The notes below the pieces were generated by a model. The model did not search any database. It saw only the letters and a list, made by a program, of their open reading frames with translations, and had not been told where the DNA came from. This document shows positions 40,618 through 50,789 of a DNA stretch of 58,753 nt, in pieces (the first letter of the stretch is position 1; every line of letters starts with the position of its first letter). The position numbers were made by a program, and so were the translations under genes. Source of the stretch: an uncultured Bacilli bacterium (GTDB taxonomy: Bacteria > Bacillota_I > Bacilli_A > RF39 > UBA660); NCBI GenBank assembly GCA_905235045.1, contig CAJOJO010000001.1, forward strand, positions 1 through 58,753, written 5' to 3'.

Positions 40618-40756
40618 AGTTACGATGTAAGGCATTATATACTACAAAGAATAAACCTATTCCACCAAAGAAAACGATTATCCAGAACCATGGATTTTCA
40701 CCTTGTTCTAAAATAAAGTCTTTAATACCTCCAAAGAAATTATTAATTGCTTCCAT
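40616..40756 (-). CDS. 46-aa small single-TM protein (not in ORF track)
   Basis: MEAINNFFGGIKDFILEQGENPWFWIIVFFGGIGLFFVVYNALHRN; SD aaggtgg upstream. Confidence 0.65.
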   Translation of the reverse strand: MEAINNFFGGIKDFILEQGENPWFWIIVFFGGIGLFFVVYNALHRN

Positions 40757-42848
40757 TATTTTCCACCTTTCTAAATGCTTTATGTCCTTTTATACTTTTA
40801 ATTATACCAGTTGGGTGCGGAAATGCAATAGTTATAACTGATTTTTCGACTTGAACAACTATACCAATTCCGTATTTATCATGTTCAATTTTATCTCCAA
40901 CATTATATTCTAAAGCTTCATCTATATTATCTTCCTTGACAAAAGTTTTACTTAATCTTGGTTTTGGATTATCAATTTCTAAGTGATTATTATCTATTTC
41001 ACTTACAAATCTACTTTCCAAATTAACACCTGTTTCACCAAATATTGTTCTTTTTGATGCATTTAATAAATATAAATTTCGTTTAGCTCTAGTTATGGCT
41101 ACATACATAAGTCTTCTTTCTTCTTCTATTTCATCATTACTCATTAAAGAATTACGATGAGGAAATAAACCTTCTTCTAAGCCAATAACAAATACACTAT
41201 TAAATTCTAATCCTTTAGCTGAATGAACAGTCATTAAACTAACTACATTAGGGTTATTTTTATATTCTTCAACATCACTTACTAAACTAATAGTAGATAA
41301 AAATTCTTCCAAAGAAACAATTCCGGTTTGTTCTTCATAGTTTTTCGTAATTGTTTTAAATTCTTCTAAGTTTTCAATACGAATATCAGCTTCTAAGCTT
41401 TTTTCGCTTTTAAGTTCTGCTAGCATTCCTGTTTCATTTAAAATCAAATCAATTAATTCAGTTAGTGATATATTATCTTGTTTTTCTTTTATTTTTTCTA
41501 TTAATTCTTTAAATTCTAAAGGTTTACCACTATCAATAGCATTATATAAACTCTTATTTTCTAAATAAGCTTTTTTATTTAAATCACTTACTGTTTTTAA
41601 ACCAATTCCTCTTTTAGGAACATTAATTATTCTATTTAAGCTTACATCATCATTACTGTTATAAATTACTTTTAAATAAGCAATTAAATCTTTTATTTCT
41701 TTTCTGTTATAGAAATAAAAACTACCAATTACTTTATAAGGAATATTTTTAATTCTTAAAAATTCTTCAATATTACGTGATTCAGCATTAGTTCGATATA
41801 AAACAGCAATTTCTTTTAATGGTTCATTATTATTAGCTAATTTTTCTATTTCATTAACTACATATCTTGCTTCATCTTTTTCATCATAAGCAGTATGATA
41901 AATAGGCTTTTTGTCATCTTTGATATCAGTCCATAATTTTTTTAATTTGCCACTTTTATTATTTTTAATAATGTCATTTGCACAATCTAAAATTTCTTTT
42001 GTTGAACGATAGTTTTGCTCTAACATAATTATTTTAGTGTTTGGATAATCTTTTTCAAAGTTTAAAATATTTTTATAATCCGATCCTCTAAATCCATAGA
42101 TAGATTGCGCATCATCACCAACAACACATATGTTTTGGTACTTGTTTGATATCATTTTAACTAAAATATATTGAGCCTTATTAGTATCTTGATATTCATC
42201 AACCAAAATATATTTAAATTGTTCTTGGTATTTTTCTAAAACATCAGGATTTTCTCTAAATAGTTTAATCGGTAAATATAATAAATCATCAAAATCTAGA
42301 GAATTATTTGCTTTTAAAGTTTTTTCATATACTTCAAAGACTTGGTGTACTTTTTCATCAAAATCACTTAAAGCATATTTAGCATATTCATTAGAATTTA
42401 ATAATTCGTTTTTAGCACCAGATATACTATTTTTAATTGCTTTTGGGTTATAAAATTTAGGATCAATATCTAATTCTTTCATTATTTTTTTAATAAGTGT
42501 TAAAGTATCATCACTATCTAAAATAGTAAAGTTTTTTTCATAATTTAATAATTTATAATTTTCTTTAATTATTCTAAGACCAAACGAATGAAATGTAGAT
42601 ATTTGCATTCCATAAGTGTGTTCCAACATACTACTTATTCTTTCTTTCATTTCATTAGCAGCTTTATTAGTAAATGTAATTGCTAAAATGTTATTTGGAT
42701 GCACTTGTTTTTGATTAATCAAATAAGCTATTCGAGTTGTTAAAACTCTAGTTTTGCCACTACCAGCACCAGCTAATACAAGTAAAGGCCCGTCCGTACA
42801 TTTAACTGCTTCTAATTGTTCTTTATTTAAGTTTTCTAACATATGCAT
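40743..42848 (-). CDS. pcrA: UvrD/PcrA family DNA helicase
   Basis: LAGAGSGKTRVL, VDEYQDTN, MTVHSAKGLEF, VAITRAKRNLYL. Confidence 0.96.
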   Translation of the reverse strand: MHMLENLNKEQLEAVKCTDGPLLVLAGAGSGKTRVLTTRIAYLINQKQVHPNNILAITFTNKAANEMKERISSMLEHTYGMQISTFHSFGLRIIKENYKLLNYEKNFTILDSDDTLTLIKKIMKELDIDPKFYNPKAIKNSISGAKNELLNSNEYAKYALSDFDEKVHQVFEVYEKTLKANNSLDFDDLLYLPIKLFRENPDVLEKYQEQFKYILVDEYQDTNKAQYILVKMISNKYQNICVVGDDAQSIYGFRGSDYKNILNFEKDYPNTKIIMLEQNYRSTKEILDCANDIIKNNKSGKLKKLWTDIKDDKKPIYHTAYDEKDEARYVVNEIEKLANNNEPLKEIAVLYRTNAESRNIEEFLRIKNIPYKVIGSFYFYNRKEIKDLIAYLKVIYNSNDDVSLNRIINVPKRGIGLKTVSDLNKKAYLENKSLYNAIDSGKPLEFKELIEKIKEKQDNISLTELIDLILNETGMLAELKSEKSLEADIRIENLEEFKTITKNYEEQTGIVSLEEFLSTISLVSDVEEYKNNPNVVSLMTVHSAKGLEFNSVFVIGLEEGLFPHRNSLMSNDEIEEERRLMYVAITRAKRNLYLLNASKRTIFGETGVNLESRFVSEIDNNHLEIDNPKPRLSKTFVKEDNIDEALEYNVGDKIEHDKYGIGIVVQVEKSVITIAFPHPTGIIKSIKGHKAFRKVENNGSN

Positions 42849-42925
42849 CCCTCCTAACTATTTTATCATTTATACATAAAAAGAACAAATATATTATATC
42901 ATACATTTGTTCGTTATACAATATT

Positions 42926-43396
42926 TTATTTTTTCTTTTTTATATATCTTTTTTTCTTAATATATTCAGCGATTATATCAGAATTACCCATTTTCATTTG
43001 GGCTTTACCATTTTCCTTAATATCATACCATATTTGTAATTCTCTTAATTCTTCTAATTTATCTTTTAGTTTAAATAAATCATATATTTGTTCTTCTCTT
43101 AATTGCTTTGGCATCAAAATTATTCCAGATTTTCCATATCGCGATAATATTTCTTCATTATAAGATGTTGTATTTAGAAAGACAATTTCACCCATACGAG
43201 ATAAATAAATAGCTATTTTATTAATTGCCGTATAATAGTCACATTGCATCAAATATAAATCATCAGGATAATGTTCTTTTATATAATCAAGCATTAAAAC
43301 AATATGAGGATTATCATCGATAATATCATCCATAATATAATCCGATTTGCCATATTCATGAATAACCGCCATTTTCATAATTTCCATTTTAATCAC
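42926..43396 (-). CDS. hypothetical protein (156 aa)
   Basis: ORF overlapping 43389..43880; no recognised family. Confidence 0.6.
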   Translation of the reverse strand: MIKMEIMKMAVIHEYGKSDYIMDDIIDDNPHIVLMLDYIKEHYPDDLYLMQCDYYTAINKIAIYLSRMGEIVFLNTTSYNEEILSRYGKSGIILMPKQLREEQIYDLFKLKDKLEELRELQIWYDIKENGKAQMKMGNSDIIAEYIKKKRYIKKKK

Positions 43397-43880
43397 CTAT
43401 ATATTTTTCAAGTTTTTGGATAAATTTTTCATTATTACTAACAAATGGAGTTGGTGTGAATTTCTCAATTTGCATTAGTTTATTACCTAATCTTTTTAAG
43501 TTACCACAGTCCATAATATAACCTAAACGATCAAATTCTTCAACTATTTCTATTTGATGATTATTGACATGTTCATGATATTTTTCTAGTCTTGGTATCG
43601 CAATAACTTTTTTATTATGCTTAATTGCATCTAAAATAGATCCTACGCCACCATGTGTAATAATAATATCAGCTTCTTCAATATATTCATGAAATTTTTG
43701 CATTGGTAAGTAATCAATTATATCCATTTCATTACTTTTGAAATTAGTTGAACCAGCTTGAACAATAACTCGATTAGTTATTATACCATCTTTTATTAAT
43801 TCGTCAATCTCTTTTAGCATTCTATCGAATCCTTTATCTTGAGTACCTAATATAACAAATATCAAAAGATCCACCCCCAA
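43389..43880 (-). CDS. Alg13/PssE-like glycosyltransferase catalytic subunit
   Basis: VILGTQDKGFDRMLKEID; ADIIITHGGVGSILDAI. Confidence 0.88.
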   Translation of the reverse strand: MGVDLLIFVILGTQDKGFDRMLKEIDELIKDGIITNRVIVQAGSTNFKSNEMDIIDYLPMQKFHEYIEEADIIITHGGVGSILDAIKHNKKVIAIPRLEKYHEHVNNHQIEIVEEFDRLGYIMDCGNLKRLGNKLMQIEKFTPTPFVSNNEKFIQKLEKYIGD

Positions 43881-45469
43881 TACACTGCTTTAGGATACAA
43901 TTTTAACATACTCTCCCATTGAACAATAAATAGTGACGCAATTGGATAAATCATTCTACCCGTTAGTGTTTTACTAAACATATTAGCAAATGTTTCAATA
44001 TAGATAATTTTTTTATGGTGCAATTTAGCTATGTAGCACATTGGAACACAAGTATGCGCACCAGTTGTTATAATATAATCTGGTTTTATTTTATGATATA
44101 ATCTAATACTTTTAATTACATTAAAGATACAAACATAAATATATTTGAATGGGTTATGTCTAGTACCATATTTTAGATAATCAACGCTTTTAAATTCAGT
44201 TTGTAAATTTAAAGTTGTTTGTGTTTTTTCAGTTATTAAATAACTATCATATTTATCAAACATACTTCGTAATTGTAACAATTCATTTAAGTGTCCACCA
44301 GTTGAAGAAATGAAAACAACTTTTTTCTTATCTTCTTTTACTGCTTTTCCTTGGTTAAAAAGATGAAACCATTCTTTTTTTATTTTATTAATATTATATT
44401 TACTTGCTTCAGTTAAAGCATTTGTTCCCATTACTACTCTACGATTTGGACTCGCAATAAGTTCACAAATACGTTTTGCCATTTTTACTTTATCACTATC
44501 TTTTATTAAGTAGCCATTCCAACCATCACTAATTAGATTTTTTGCCCCATTGGCTCTATCAAAAGCAACACATGGTAAACCATAGGAAAAAGCTTCTAGG
44601 ATTACCAAACCAAAGGATTCACTACGAGATGGTAGCACATAAATAGATGATTTAAATAGTTGTGTGTTGACATAATCTTTATTTTGATAACCATGAAGAA
44701 TTACTTTACCAGCTAAGTTCATGCGTAATATTTTGGCTTCAATTTTAGCTCTTTCTACTCCATCACCAACAATATTTAATTTCCAATCCGGATATCTATC
44801 GTTTACTAATTTAAAAACATCAATTAAATCATCATAACCTTTTTCGTAAGATAAACGACCAACTGAAACAATACTTTTTTCTTCTAAAGAAGCATATTTT
44901 GTTGGATAGCTATCTAAAGAGTTTGGAATATAGATACATTTTGTTTTCGTTCTTTTTTGATAAAAGTCTCTTAAATCTTTTGATACTAAAACAAAATAAT
45001 CTAATTTCGTAATTGAGTTTAATATTTTTTTAATATAATTATGATTATTATTGTGATAATTATGTTCCCAGCCTATTTTAACAACGCTATTTTTACCATA
45101 TTTACCTAACCAACTATTATGAATATCACGAGTTGAGATAATTATATTACTATTACATTCTTTTATTGTTTTAATCATTAATTTCTTTTTAAGTTTTAAT
45201 ATTTTATGAGCTTTTTTTAGTTCTTTTAGCAGTTTTATATAATGATGTGAGTCAATTGCGCGATTTATTTCATCACGATTAGGACCATAATCCATTAAGT
45301 ATTTTACTTGAACACGATCATCTAATTTAAATCTTGGTTTATCATATAATTTATATGTTGATATTATTTCCACATCATAGTTATCAACTAAAGCGTTAGC
45401 TAGAGTTATAATGCTTCTTTCAATTCCACCATAACCCAAATGTAATGCTAAGAATGTAATTTTCTTCAT
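43862..45469 (-). CDS. fusion protein: GT4 glycosyltransferase + Alg14/PssD-like domain
   Basis: GT4: SVGRLSYEKGYDDLI, SRSESFGLVILEAFSYGLP; C-terminus VVFISSTGGHLNELLQL...PDYIITTGAHTCVPMCYIAK. Confidence 0.88.
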   Translation of the reverse strand: MKKITFLALHLGYGGIERSIITLANALVDNYDVEIISTYKLYDKPRFKLDDRVQVKYLMDYGPNRDEINRAIDSHHYIKLLKELKKAHKILKLKKKLMIKTIKECNSNIIISTRDIHNSWLGKYGKNSVVKIGWEHNYHNNNHNYIKKILNSITKLDYFVLVSKDLRDFYQKRTKTKCIYIPNSLDSYPTKYASLEEKSIVSVGRLSYEKGYDDLIDVFKLVNDRYPDWKLNIVGDGVERAKIEAKILRMNLAGKVILHGYQNKDYVNTQLFKSSIYVLPSRSESFGLVILEAFSYGLPCVAFDRANGAKNLISDGWNGYLIKDSDKVKMAKRICELIASPNRRVVMGTNALTEASKYNINKIKKEWFHLFNQGKAVKEDKKKVVFISSTGGHLNELLQLRSMFDKYDSYLITEKTQTTLNLQTEFKSVDYLKYGTRHNPFKYIYVCIFNVIKSIRLYHKIKPDYIITTGAHTCVPMCYIAKLHHKKIIYIETFANMFSKTLTGRMIYPIASLFIVQWESMLKLYPKAVYWGWIF

Positions 45470-45572
45470 ATTATCACCTATCTAAATTATATCATATATT
45501 AAATTCTTTTCATATTGTTTTTGTATGTAAGTTATGTTAAAATATAAACAGTAATAATGAAGAGGTAAAAAT

Positions 45573-46097
45573 ATGAAGCAATATACTAAAAAGCAATTTA
45601 AAAGATTACGAGTAGCGCTTATTTTTGATTCTAAAAGAAGAACTAAATATATTGTTAAACATAATATTTTTGAAAGTGTTGGAGATAATTTCTTTTTTCA
45701 ACCAAGAATTATTCCCTCTGATCCAAAATTAATTAGGTTTCACAATAATGTTAGTGTTGCGAGTGGTGTTACTTTTATTAATCACGACCTAGTGCATAAT
45801 GTTTTAAATAATTTGGGTGAAGGTGAATTTGCTTATACAGCTGGTTGTATTGAAATCATGGACAATGTGTTTATTGGTTCAAATGCAACTATTTTACCAA
45901 ATGTTAAGATTGGTCCCAATGTAATAGTAGCAGCTGGAGCAGTTGTAACTAAGGATGTCCCAGAAAATAGTATTGTAGCTGGGGTACCTGCTAAAGTGAT
46001 TGGTAAATTTGATGAGTATGTAGAAAAAAGAAAAGATAATGTAACATACAATAATCAACAATTATGGGATTTATTCTATGAAGAAAAAAATCGATAA
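45573..46097 (+). CDS. hexapeptide-repeat acyltransferase
   Basis: IGSNATILPNVKIGPNVIVAAGAVVTKDVPENSIVAGVPAKVIG. Confidence 0.92.
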   Translation: MKQYTKKQFKRLRVALIFDSKRRTKYIVKHNIFESVGDNFFFQPRIIPSDPKLIRFHNNVSVASGVTFINHDLVHNVLNNLGEGEFAYTAGCIEIMDNVFIGSNATILPNVKIGPNVIVAAGAVVTKDVPENSIVAGVPAKVIGKFDEYVEKRKDNVTYNNQQLWDLFYEEKNR

Positions 46098-47370
46098 TAT
46101 AATTGAAAAAAATATTAAATTAATCATTGTTTCTTTTTTATTTTTACAACCCACTTTAGATATTATTGCTGCTGTTAGTATTAATTTAATTCATACCGAA
46201 ATTACTATTAGTTCAATTATTAGACTTTTATTTTTATTCTTTTCTATTTATTATGTGTTCTTTTTAGATAGTACAGAACATAAAAAAAGGAATGAAATAT
46301 TTATTGGTTTAATTTTTGGATATATATTATTATTTGCTGGAATTATTTTATATTATAAAGGTATTGGTGCTTTTACGTATGAAATTAGAAACACCTTAAA
46401 TACTTTTTATTTACCAATTATTTTAATAGCCTTTATTGATATGTTTAAGCAATACAAAATTAAAATTGATTTTAAAAAAATTATTGTTTTATATTTAATT
46501 TATCTTGTATTTGTAACAATTCCTAATTTAACGCATACTGGTTTTAATAGTTATGCCCATTCAAAAACTGGTAGTGTTGGGTGGTTCTTATCGGCAAATG
46601 CCGTTGGTAATATTCTAAGTATATTATTACCTTTAGTTATTCTTTATATTATTGAATTTAAGACAAAAAAAATATATAAAGGTATTATTGCTATTTTAAT
46701 TCTATATGTGTTTGCTAGCATGGGAACTAAAGTACCTATTCTAAGTTTAGGAATTTGTGTACTAGTTAATTTTATATATTATTTTATTTATTGTATTAAA
46801 GAAAAAAAATATTTATACAATGTAATTATAAGCATACTTATGATTGTTATGATTATTGCTTCAATTATTGTTATTCCAAAAACTTCATTTTATAAAAATA
46901 TTCAAATTCATAAAGAGTTTTTAGGATTTGATAGTTATTTAGAGGTTTTTACTAATTATGAATTATTAGATCATTTTGTTTTCAGTCAACGTCTTACTTT
47001 TTTAGGTAATACTCATAAGTCATGGGAAAAAGCTGAGCCTTTAGAAAAAATTTTAGGAATTGGCTATATTGAAAACTACAGTACTGATAACGCCAGTATG
47101 AAAACAATTGAGATTGATTATTTTGATTTATTATATCGTAATGGTATTGTTGGTTTTATTATTTACTTTATAATTGTTGGTCCAATTATTATTAATTCAT
47201 TTAAGGGTAAAATTAAATCAATTAAGGATTTAGAATTTAAAACAAGTATTATTTTAATTCTATTATTAGCAATTTTCTCAGGGCATGTTTTAATTACTCC
47301 AGCAGTTAGTATATTTGTTGCTTTAATATTTACTTTAAAAGAATATGGATTTAAAGAAAAAACTACTTAA
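46078..47370 (+). CDS. O-antigen ligase/polymerase-like multi-TM protein
   Basis: about 10 TMs; overlaps acyltransferase gene; ILGIGYIENY...IDYFDLLYRNGIVGF. Confidence 0.8.
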   Translation: MKKKIDNIIEKNIKLIIVSFLFLQPTLDIIAAVSINLIHTEITISSIIRLLFLFFSIYYVFFLDSTEHKKRNEIFIGLIFGYILLFAGIILYYKGIGAFTYEIRNTLNTFYLPIILIAFIDMFKQYKIKIDFKKIIVLYLIYLVFVTIPNLTHTGFNSYAHSKTGSVGWFLSANAVGNILSILLPLVILYIIEFKTKKIYKGIIAILILYVFASMGTKVPILSLGICVLVNFIYYFIYCIKEKKYLYNVIISILMIVMIIASIIVIPKTSFYKNIQIHKEFLGFDSYLEVFTNYELLDHFVFSQRLTFLGNTHKSWEKAEPLEKILGIGYIENYSTDNASMKTIEIDYFDLLYRNGIVGFIIYFIIVGPIIINSFKGKIKSIKDLEFKTSIILILLLAIFSGHVLITPAVSIFVALIFTLKEYGFKEKTT

Positions 47371-47384
47371 GTAGTTTTTTTATT
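47362..47384. terminator. bidirectional terminator (aaaaactacttaagtagtttttt)
   Basis: hairpin between convergent genes. Confidence 0.7.
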
Positions 47385-48213
47385 CTTTAACAAACATTAC
47401 GTTTATATCAACATTAGTATTTATACCATCTATCTTACCACTATTAGTATATTGCCACATATTGTATGTTTCTTGATAGTTAAATGTGTAATTATATTGA
47501 GCTATCCACGTAACATATTTTTTTGTTTCCTCATTTAATTTATACTTATATAGTTTTGAATACGTATATACTGATACTTGATAATCTTCTAAGTAATTAA
47601 TATAAGTTTCAATTATTTTTTGATATGTATCTTTTGTTATATTTATTTTATGACCATTAATATAAAATTCTTCAATATCATAATAAACTCCTAAAGTAGG
47701 ATCTAAATTATATTTTTTTATTATTTCTTCGGTAAATTTAGCTTCGTTTAAAGCTTCAATTTTATTTTCCGCGTAACTATATAAATAAATTCCATAAGGT
47801 ATTTTTTTATCTTTTAATTCAGTTATATATTCTTCTAGTCTACTATCAAGATTAGTACCAAAACCTATTCTTAAAATAATTCCATCCACTTCTTCTTTAA
47901 CTTTAGAAAAATCAATCGTTCCTTGGTAAGAAGAGATATCAATTATTTTTTTAGTATTATCTGATACTAACCCAGTTACACTATTATAAAATTTTCCGTT
48001 TTCAAAATAGGAATATGACTTATTTAGTAATTGAACATCTCTAGGTCTTTCACTATACATTTTGGTTGCGACTACATTTAATCTGTTTGGTAAGGTTATA
48101 ATTAATGGATTTGGTTCTAGAATAATTTCGGTTGTTTTTTTAGGATTTAAAAGTAATATTAAACAACCAGTTAAAATAAATAAAATTACAAATAATTTTC
48201 GCATATACTTCAC
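47380..48213 (-). CDS. GH25 lysozyme, membrane-anchored
   Basis: KKIIDISSYQGTIDFSKVKEEVDGIILRIGFG...YDIEEFY...NMWQYTNSGKIDGINTNVDINV. Confidence 0.92.
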   Translation of the reverse strand: MKYMRKLFVILFILTGCLILLLNPKKTTEIILEPNPLIITLPNRLNVVATKMYSERPRDVQLLNKSYSYFENGKFYNSVTGLVSDNTKKIIDISSYQGTIDFSKVKEEVDGIILRIGFGTNLDSRLEEYITELKDKKIPYGIYLYSYAENKIEALNEAKFTEEIIKKYNLDPTLGVYYDIEEFYINGHKINITKDTYQKIIETYINYLEDYQVSVYTYSKLYKYKLNEETKKYVTWIAQYNYTFNYQETYNMWQYTNSGKIDGINTNVDINVMFVKE

Positions 48214-48303
48214 CTAATCATTTATTATTATACATTATTTTTTAAAAAAAATATATTAAATATTTAAAATATATTATATAATATTTTTAAGGTAGTTGAT
48301 ATT

Positions 48304-49005
48304 ATGAGAAAAAGAAAGTATAAAAAAACTAATCTATATACATTGTTTATTTCTTTATTATTTGCGCTTATTTTTACTTTATATACTAGTTTAGAAAAAA
48401 AGGAAATTATTTCTTATAGTAAAGATAATATTCCTGAATATAACGGTGAAGCATATATTTATTTAGATAATAATGAACCTAATTTTAGTGATAAAGAAAA
48501 AAATACTAATTCATTTGAAAATTATAGTGATTTAGATTATTTAGGAAGAGCTGGTACTGCTTCAGCAAATATTGGTACTGATTTAATGCCAACAAAAGAA
48601 AGAGAAAGTATTGGTAGTATTAAACCTAGTGGATGGCAAATTTCTAAGTATGATTTTATTGAGGGAAAATATTTATATAATAGGTGCCATTTAATTGGTT
48701 ACCAATTAACTGGGGAAAATAAGAATGCTAAAAATCTAATTACTTGTACGAGGTATATGAATACTAAAGGTATGTTAGAATGGGAAAACAAAGTAGCTTC
48801 TTACATACAAAAAACTAGTAATCATGTCTTATATCGTGTTACCCCATATTACAAAGATGATAATTTAGTTGCTAGTGGGGTTGAAATGGAAGCTTATTCG
48901 GTTGAAGATAAAGGAAAAGGAATTAAGTTTCATATCTATGTATATAATGTACAGCCTGGTGTTAAAATTAATTATAAAAATGGTGATAATGAAAAAGATG
49001 AATAA
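48304..49005 (+). CDS. secreted DNA/RNA non-specific endonuclease (EndA/NucA-type)
   Basis: YNRCHLIGYQLTGENKNAKNLITCTRYMN; N-terminal TM. Confidence 0.88.
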   Translation: MRKRKYKKTNLYTLFISLLFALIFTLYTSLEKKEIISYSKDNIPEYNGEAYIYLDNNEPNFSDKEKNTNSFENYSDLDYLGRAGTASANIGTDLMPTKERESIGSIKPSGWQISKYDFIEGKYLYNRCHLIGYQLTGENKNAKNLITCTRYMNTKGMLEWENKVASYIQKTSNHVLYRVTPYYKDDNLVASGVEMEAYSVEDKGKGIKFHIYVYNVQPGVKINYKNGDNEKDE

Positions 49006-49106
49006 TCATCTTTTTTATTTTTCAGTTTATTTGACATTTTTTCCTTGACATGAACATATATAATATGGTAACATTTTGAAAGTTGTGTAAGAGAGGAGAG
49101 TAAAAA

Positions 49107-49853
49107 ATGGAAAAAATTGAAAAATTAAAATTTAAAAAAAGAGTTCTAACAAGTACGCTTGGTTTAACTACTCTTTTATCATTAACCCCAATTTCTAGTG
49201 AAAAAGTATCTGCCAGTGAATTTATTAATTATGATATTAATTATAATTATGATGTTTTATCAGATATTAACCACTATTGTGCAGTTTACAATTTAAAGCC
49301 AGAATTAGTAGTTGATATTATCAAAAATAGAACTTATGATTTTGGTGATGTAGCTTGGGGACAATATAATATGATTGGTTATAAAATCTATGATAATAAA
49401 AAACTTGCATTATTAGAGGTAATAAAGGATATTCATGATAATCCTAAATCATATGGTTATACAAAAGAAGAAATTAAAAGTAATTATATTTATGAAAGTA
49501 CTAATACGCCAGAAATGATGGTTGAAGAATATGCTAGTATATATGATATACCTAGTGAAATTGCTTTAGCTATTATGTATAGTGAATGTGGTAGAGAAAT
49601 GAATAGTCATAATTATTTAGTTAATAATAATCCTGCTGGTATAGGACCACATATGCATTTTGAAAATAAAGAAGTTGGAATAATTTATTTTATTGATATG
49701 TTAAAAACTAAGTATGGATGCAATAATGAAAGTACTAATGAATTCTTTGATTTAGTTGCTAAAAAATATTGCAACGAAAATAAAGAACATTGGGTCAGTA
49801 TGACTAATAGTTTTTATAATGATATAAAAAATAATAAAGTTCTAGTTAAATAA
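49107..49853 (+). CDS. secreted protein with lysozyme-like (SLT/glucosaminidase) domain
   Basis: signal peptide; YASIYDIPSEIALAIMYSECGREMN...NNNPAGIGP. Confidence 0.65.
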   Translation: MEKIEKLKFKKRVLTSTLGLTTLLSLTPISSEKVSASEFINYDINYNYDVLSDINHYCAVYNLKPELVVDIIKNRTYDFGDVAWGQYNMIGYKIYDNKKLALLEVIKDIHDNPKSYGYTKEEIKSNYIYESTNTPEMMVEEYASIYDIPSEIALAIMYSECGREMNSHNYLVNNNPAGIGPHMHFENKEVGIIYFIDMLKTKYGCNNESTNEFFDLVAKKYCNENKEHWVSMTNSFYNDIKNNKVLVK

Positions 49854-49886
49854 AAAAAATATTTTACAGGTGGTAAAATATTTTTT
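49852..49886. terminator. terminator (aaaaaaaatattttacaggtggtaaaatattttttta)
   Basis: hairpin flanked by A and T runs. Confidence 0.7.
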
Positions 49887-49888
49887 TA

Positions 49889-50760
49889 TTATTTATTATT
49901 CAATAATTCATTTTTCTCATATTTATATTTTAAATTATTATTGTTAGTTACTACACTTGAGCCAAGCTCTTTTTCAAGATTATTTCTAGTTCCTTTTGCT
50001 ATTTTTCCGCCTTTTTTTGCAATAACGATATTTTCGTCTAATCCTTGAGGCTTTTTAGTTTTCGCTATTTCGCGGGCTGCTAATTCACCCAAGTCAGTTA
50101 AAAGAACTTCAACATCTGACATATTATCCCTTAATGATTCCTTCCTAATATTTTTAAATTCTTTATATTCTTTTGCTGTCATACCAAACCATTCCTTATA
50201 TATTTCGTTTGTTAAAATTGCGTATTCAACGTTATCATTTATTCCTCCTTCTTTCCAAGTTTTAGTTAATTTTTTTCTATTTATAATAGCTTTTATTCTT
50301 ACTTCAATCCACTCTAATGAATAACCTTTCTTTAAATAAAAATCTATCATTTGATCAATTCCTTTTGACGGATCAAATACTTCATCTACTTTTTGTTTAC
50401 CTAATTTAGCTAACCATAGTTTAAATGCTCAGCATTAGAACTAGGAACTGATTCAATAAGTCTAAATACTCCTTCTGTATCTAATGTATCAGTCAAGTAG
50501 TTTTTACCATCTTTATTAGATTTCATTTTCAGTTGTACACAATTTGTGTACAACTCACTTCCTTCATTAGTTAATCGAGTTTTTAGCATATTCCAATAAT
50601 TTCTAGGATTTAAGCTTCCAGTTAAAGCTGCAATTACATCAACCACACTGAAATAGTAATCTTCCTTTTCACTATCCCAGATACTTCTAATTTCTTTTCC
50701 TTCAAATAAGTTTGTTAAAGTTTCTAGTTTATTTTCCATATTTTTCTCCTTTCTAAACAA
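49889..50760 (-). pseudogene. BRO-family phage antirepressor-like gene, split by one frameshift (ORFs 49889..50350 and 50410..50760)
   Basis: IRSIWDSEKEDYYFSVVDVIAALTGSLNPRNYW...RLIESVPSSNAEH then frameshift; restored frame gives (F)KLWLAKLGKQKVDEVFDPSKGIDQMIDFYLKKGY. Confidence 0.8.
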
Positions 50761-50789
50761 AAAACTAATAATTTTTTTATTATTTAAAT

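Noticed and set aside
45833-46051. minus-strand ORF (72 aa)
   Set aside because: antisense to hexapeptide repeats of the acyltransferase
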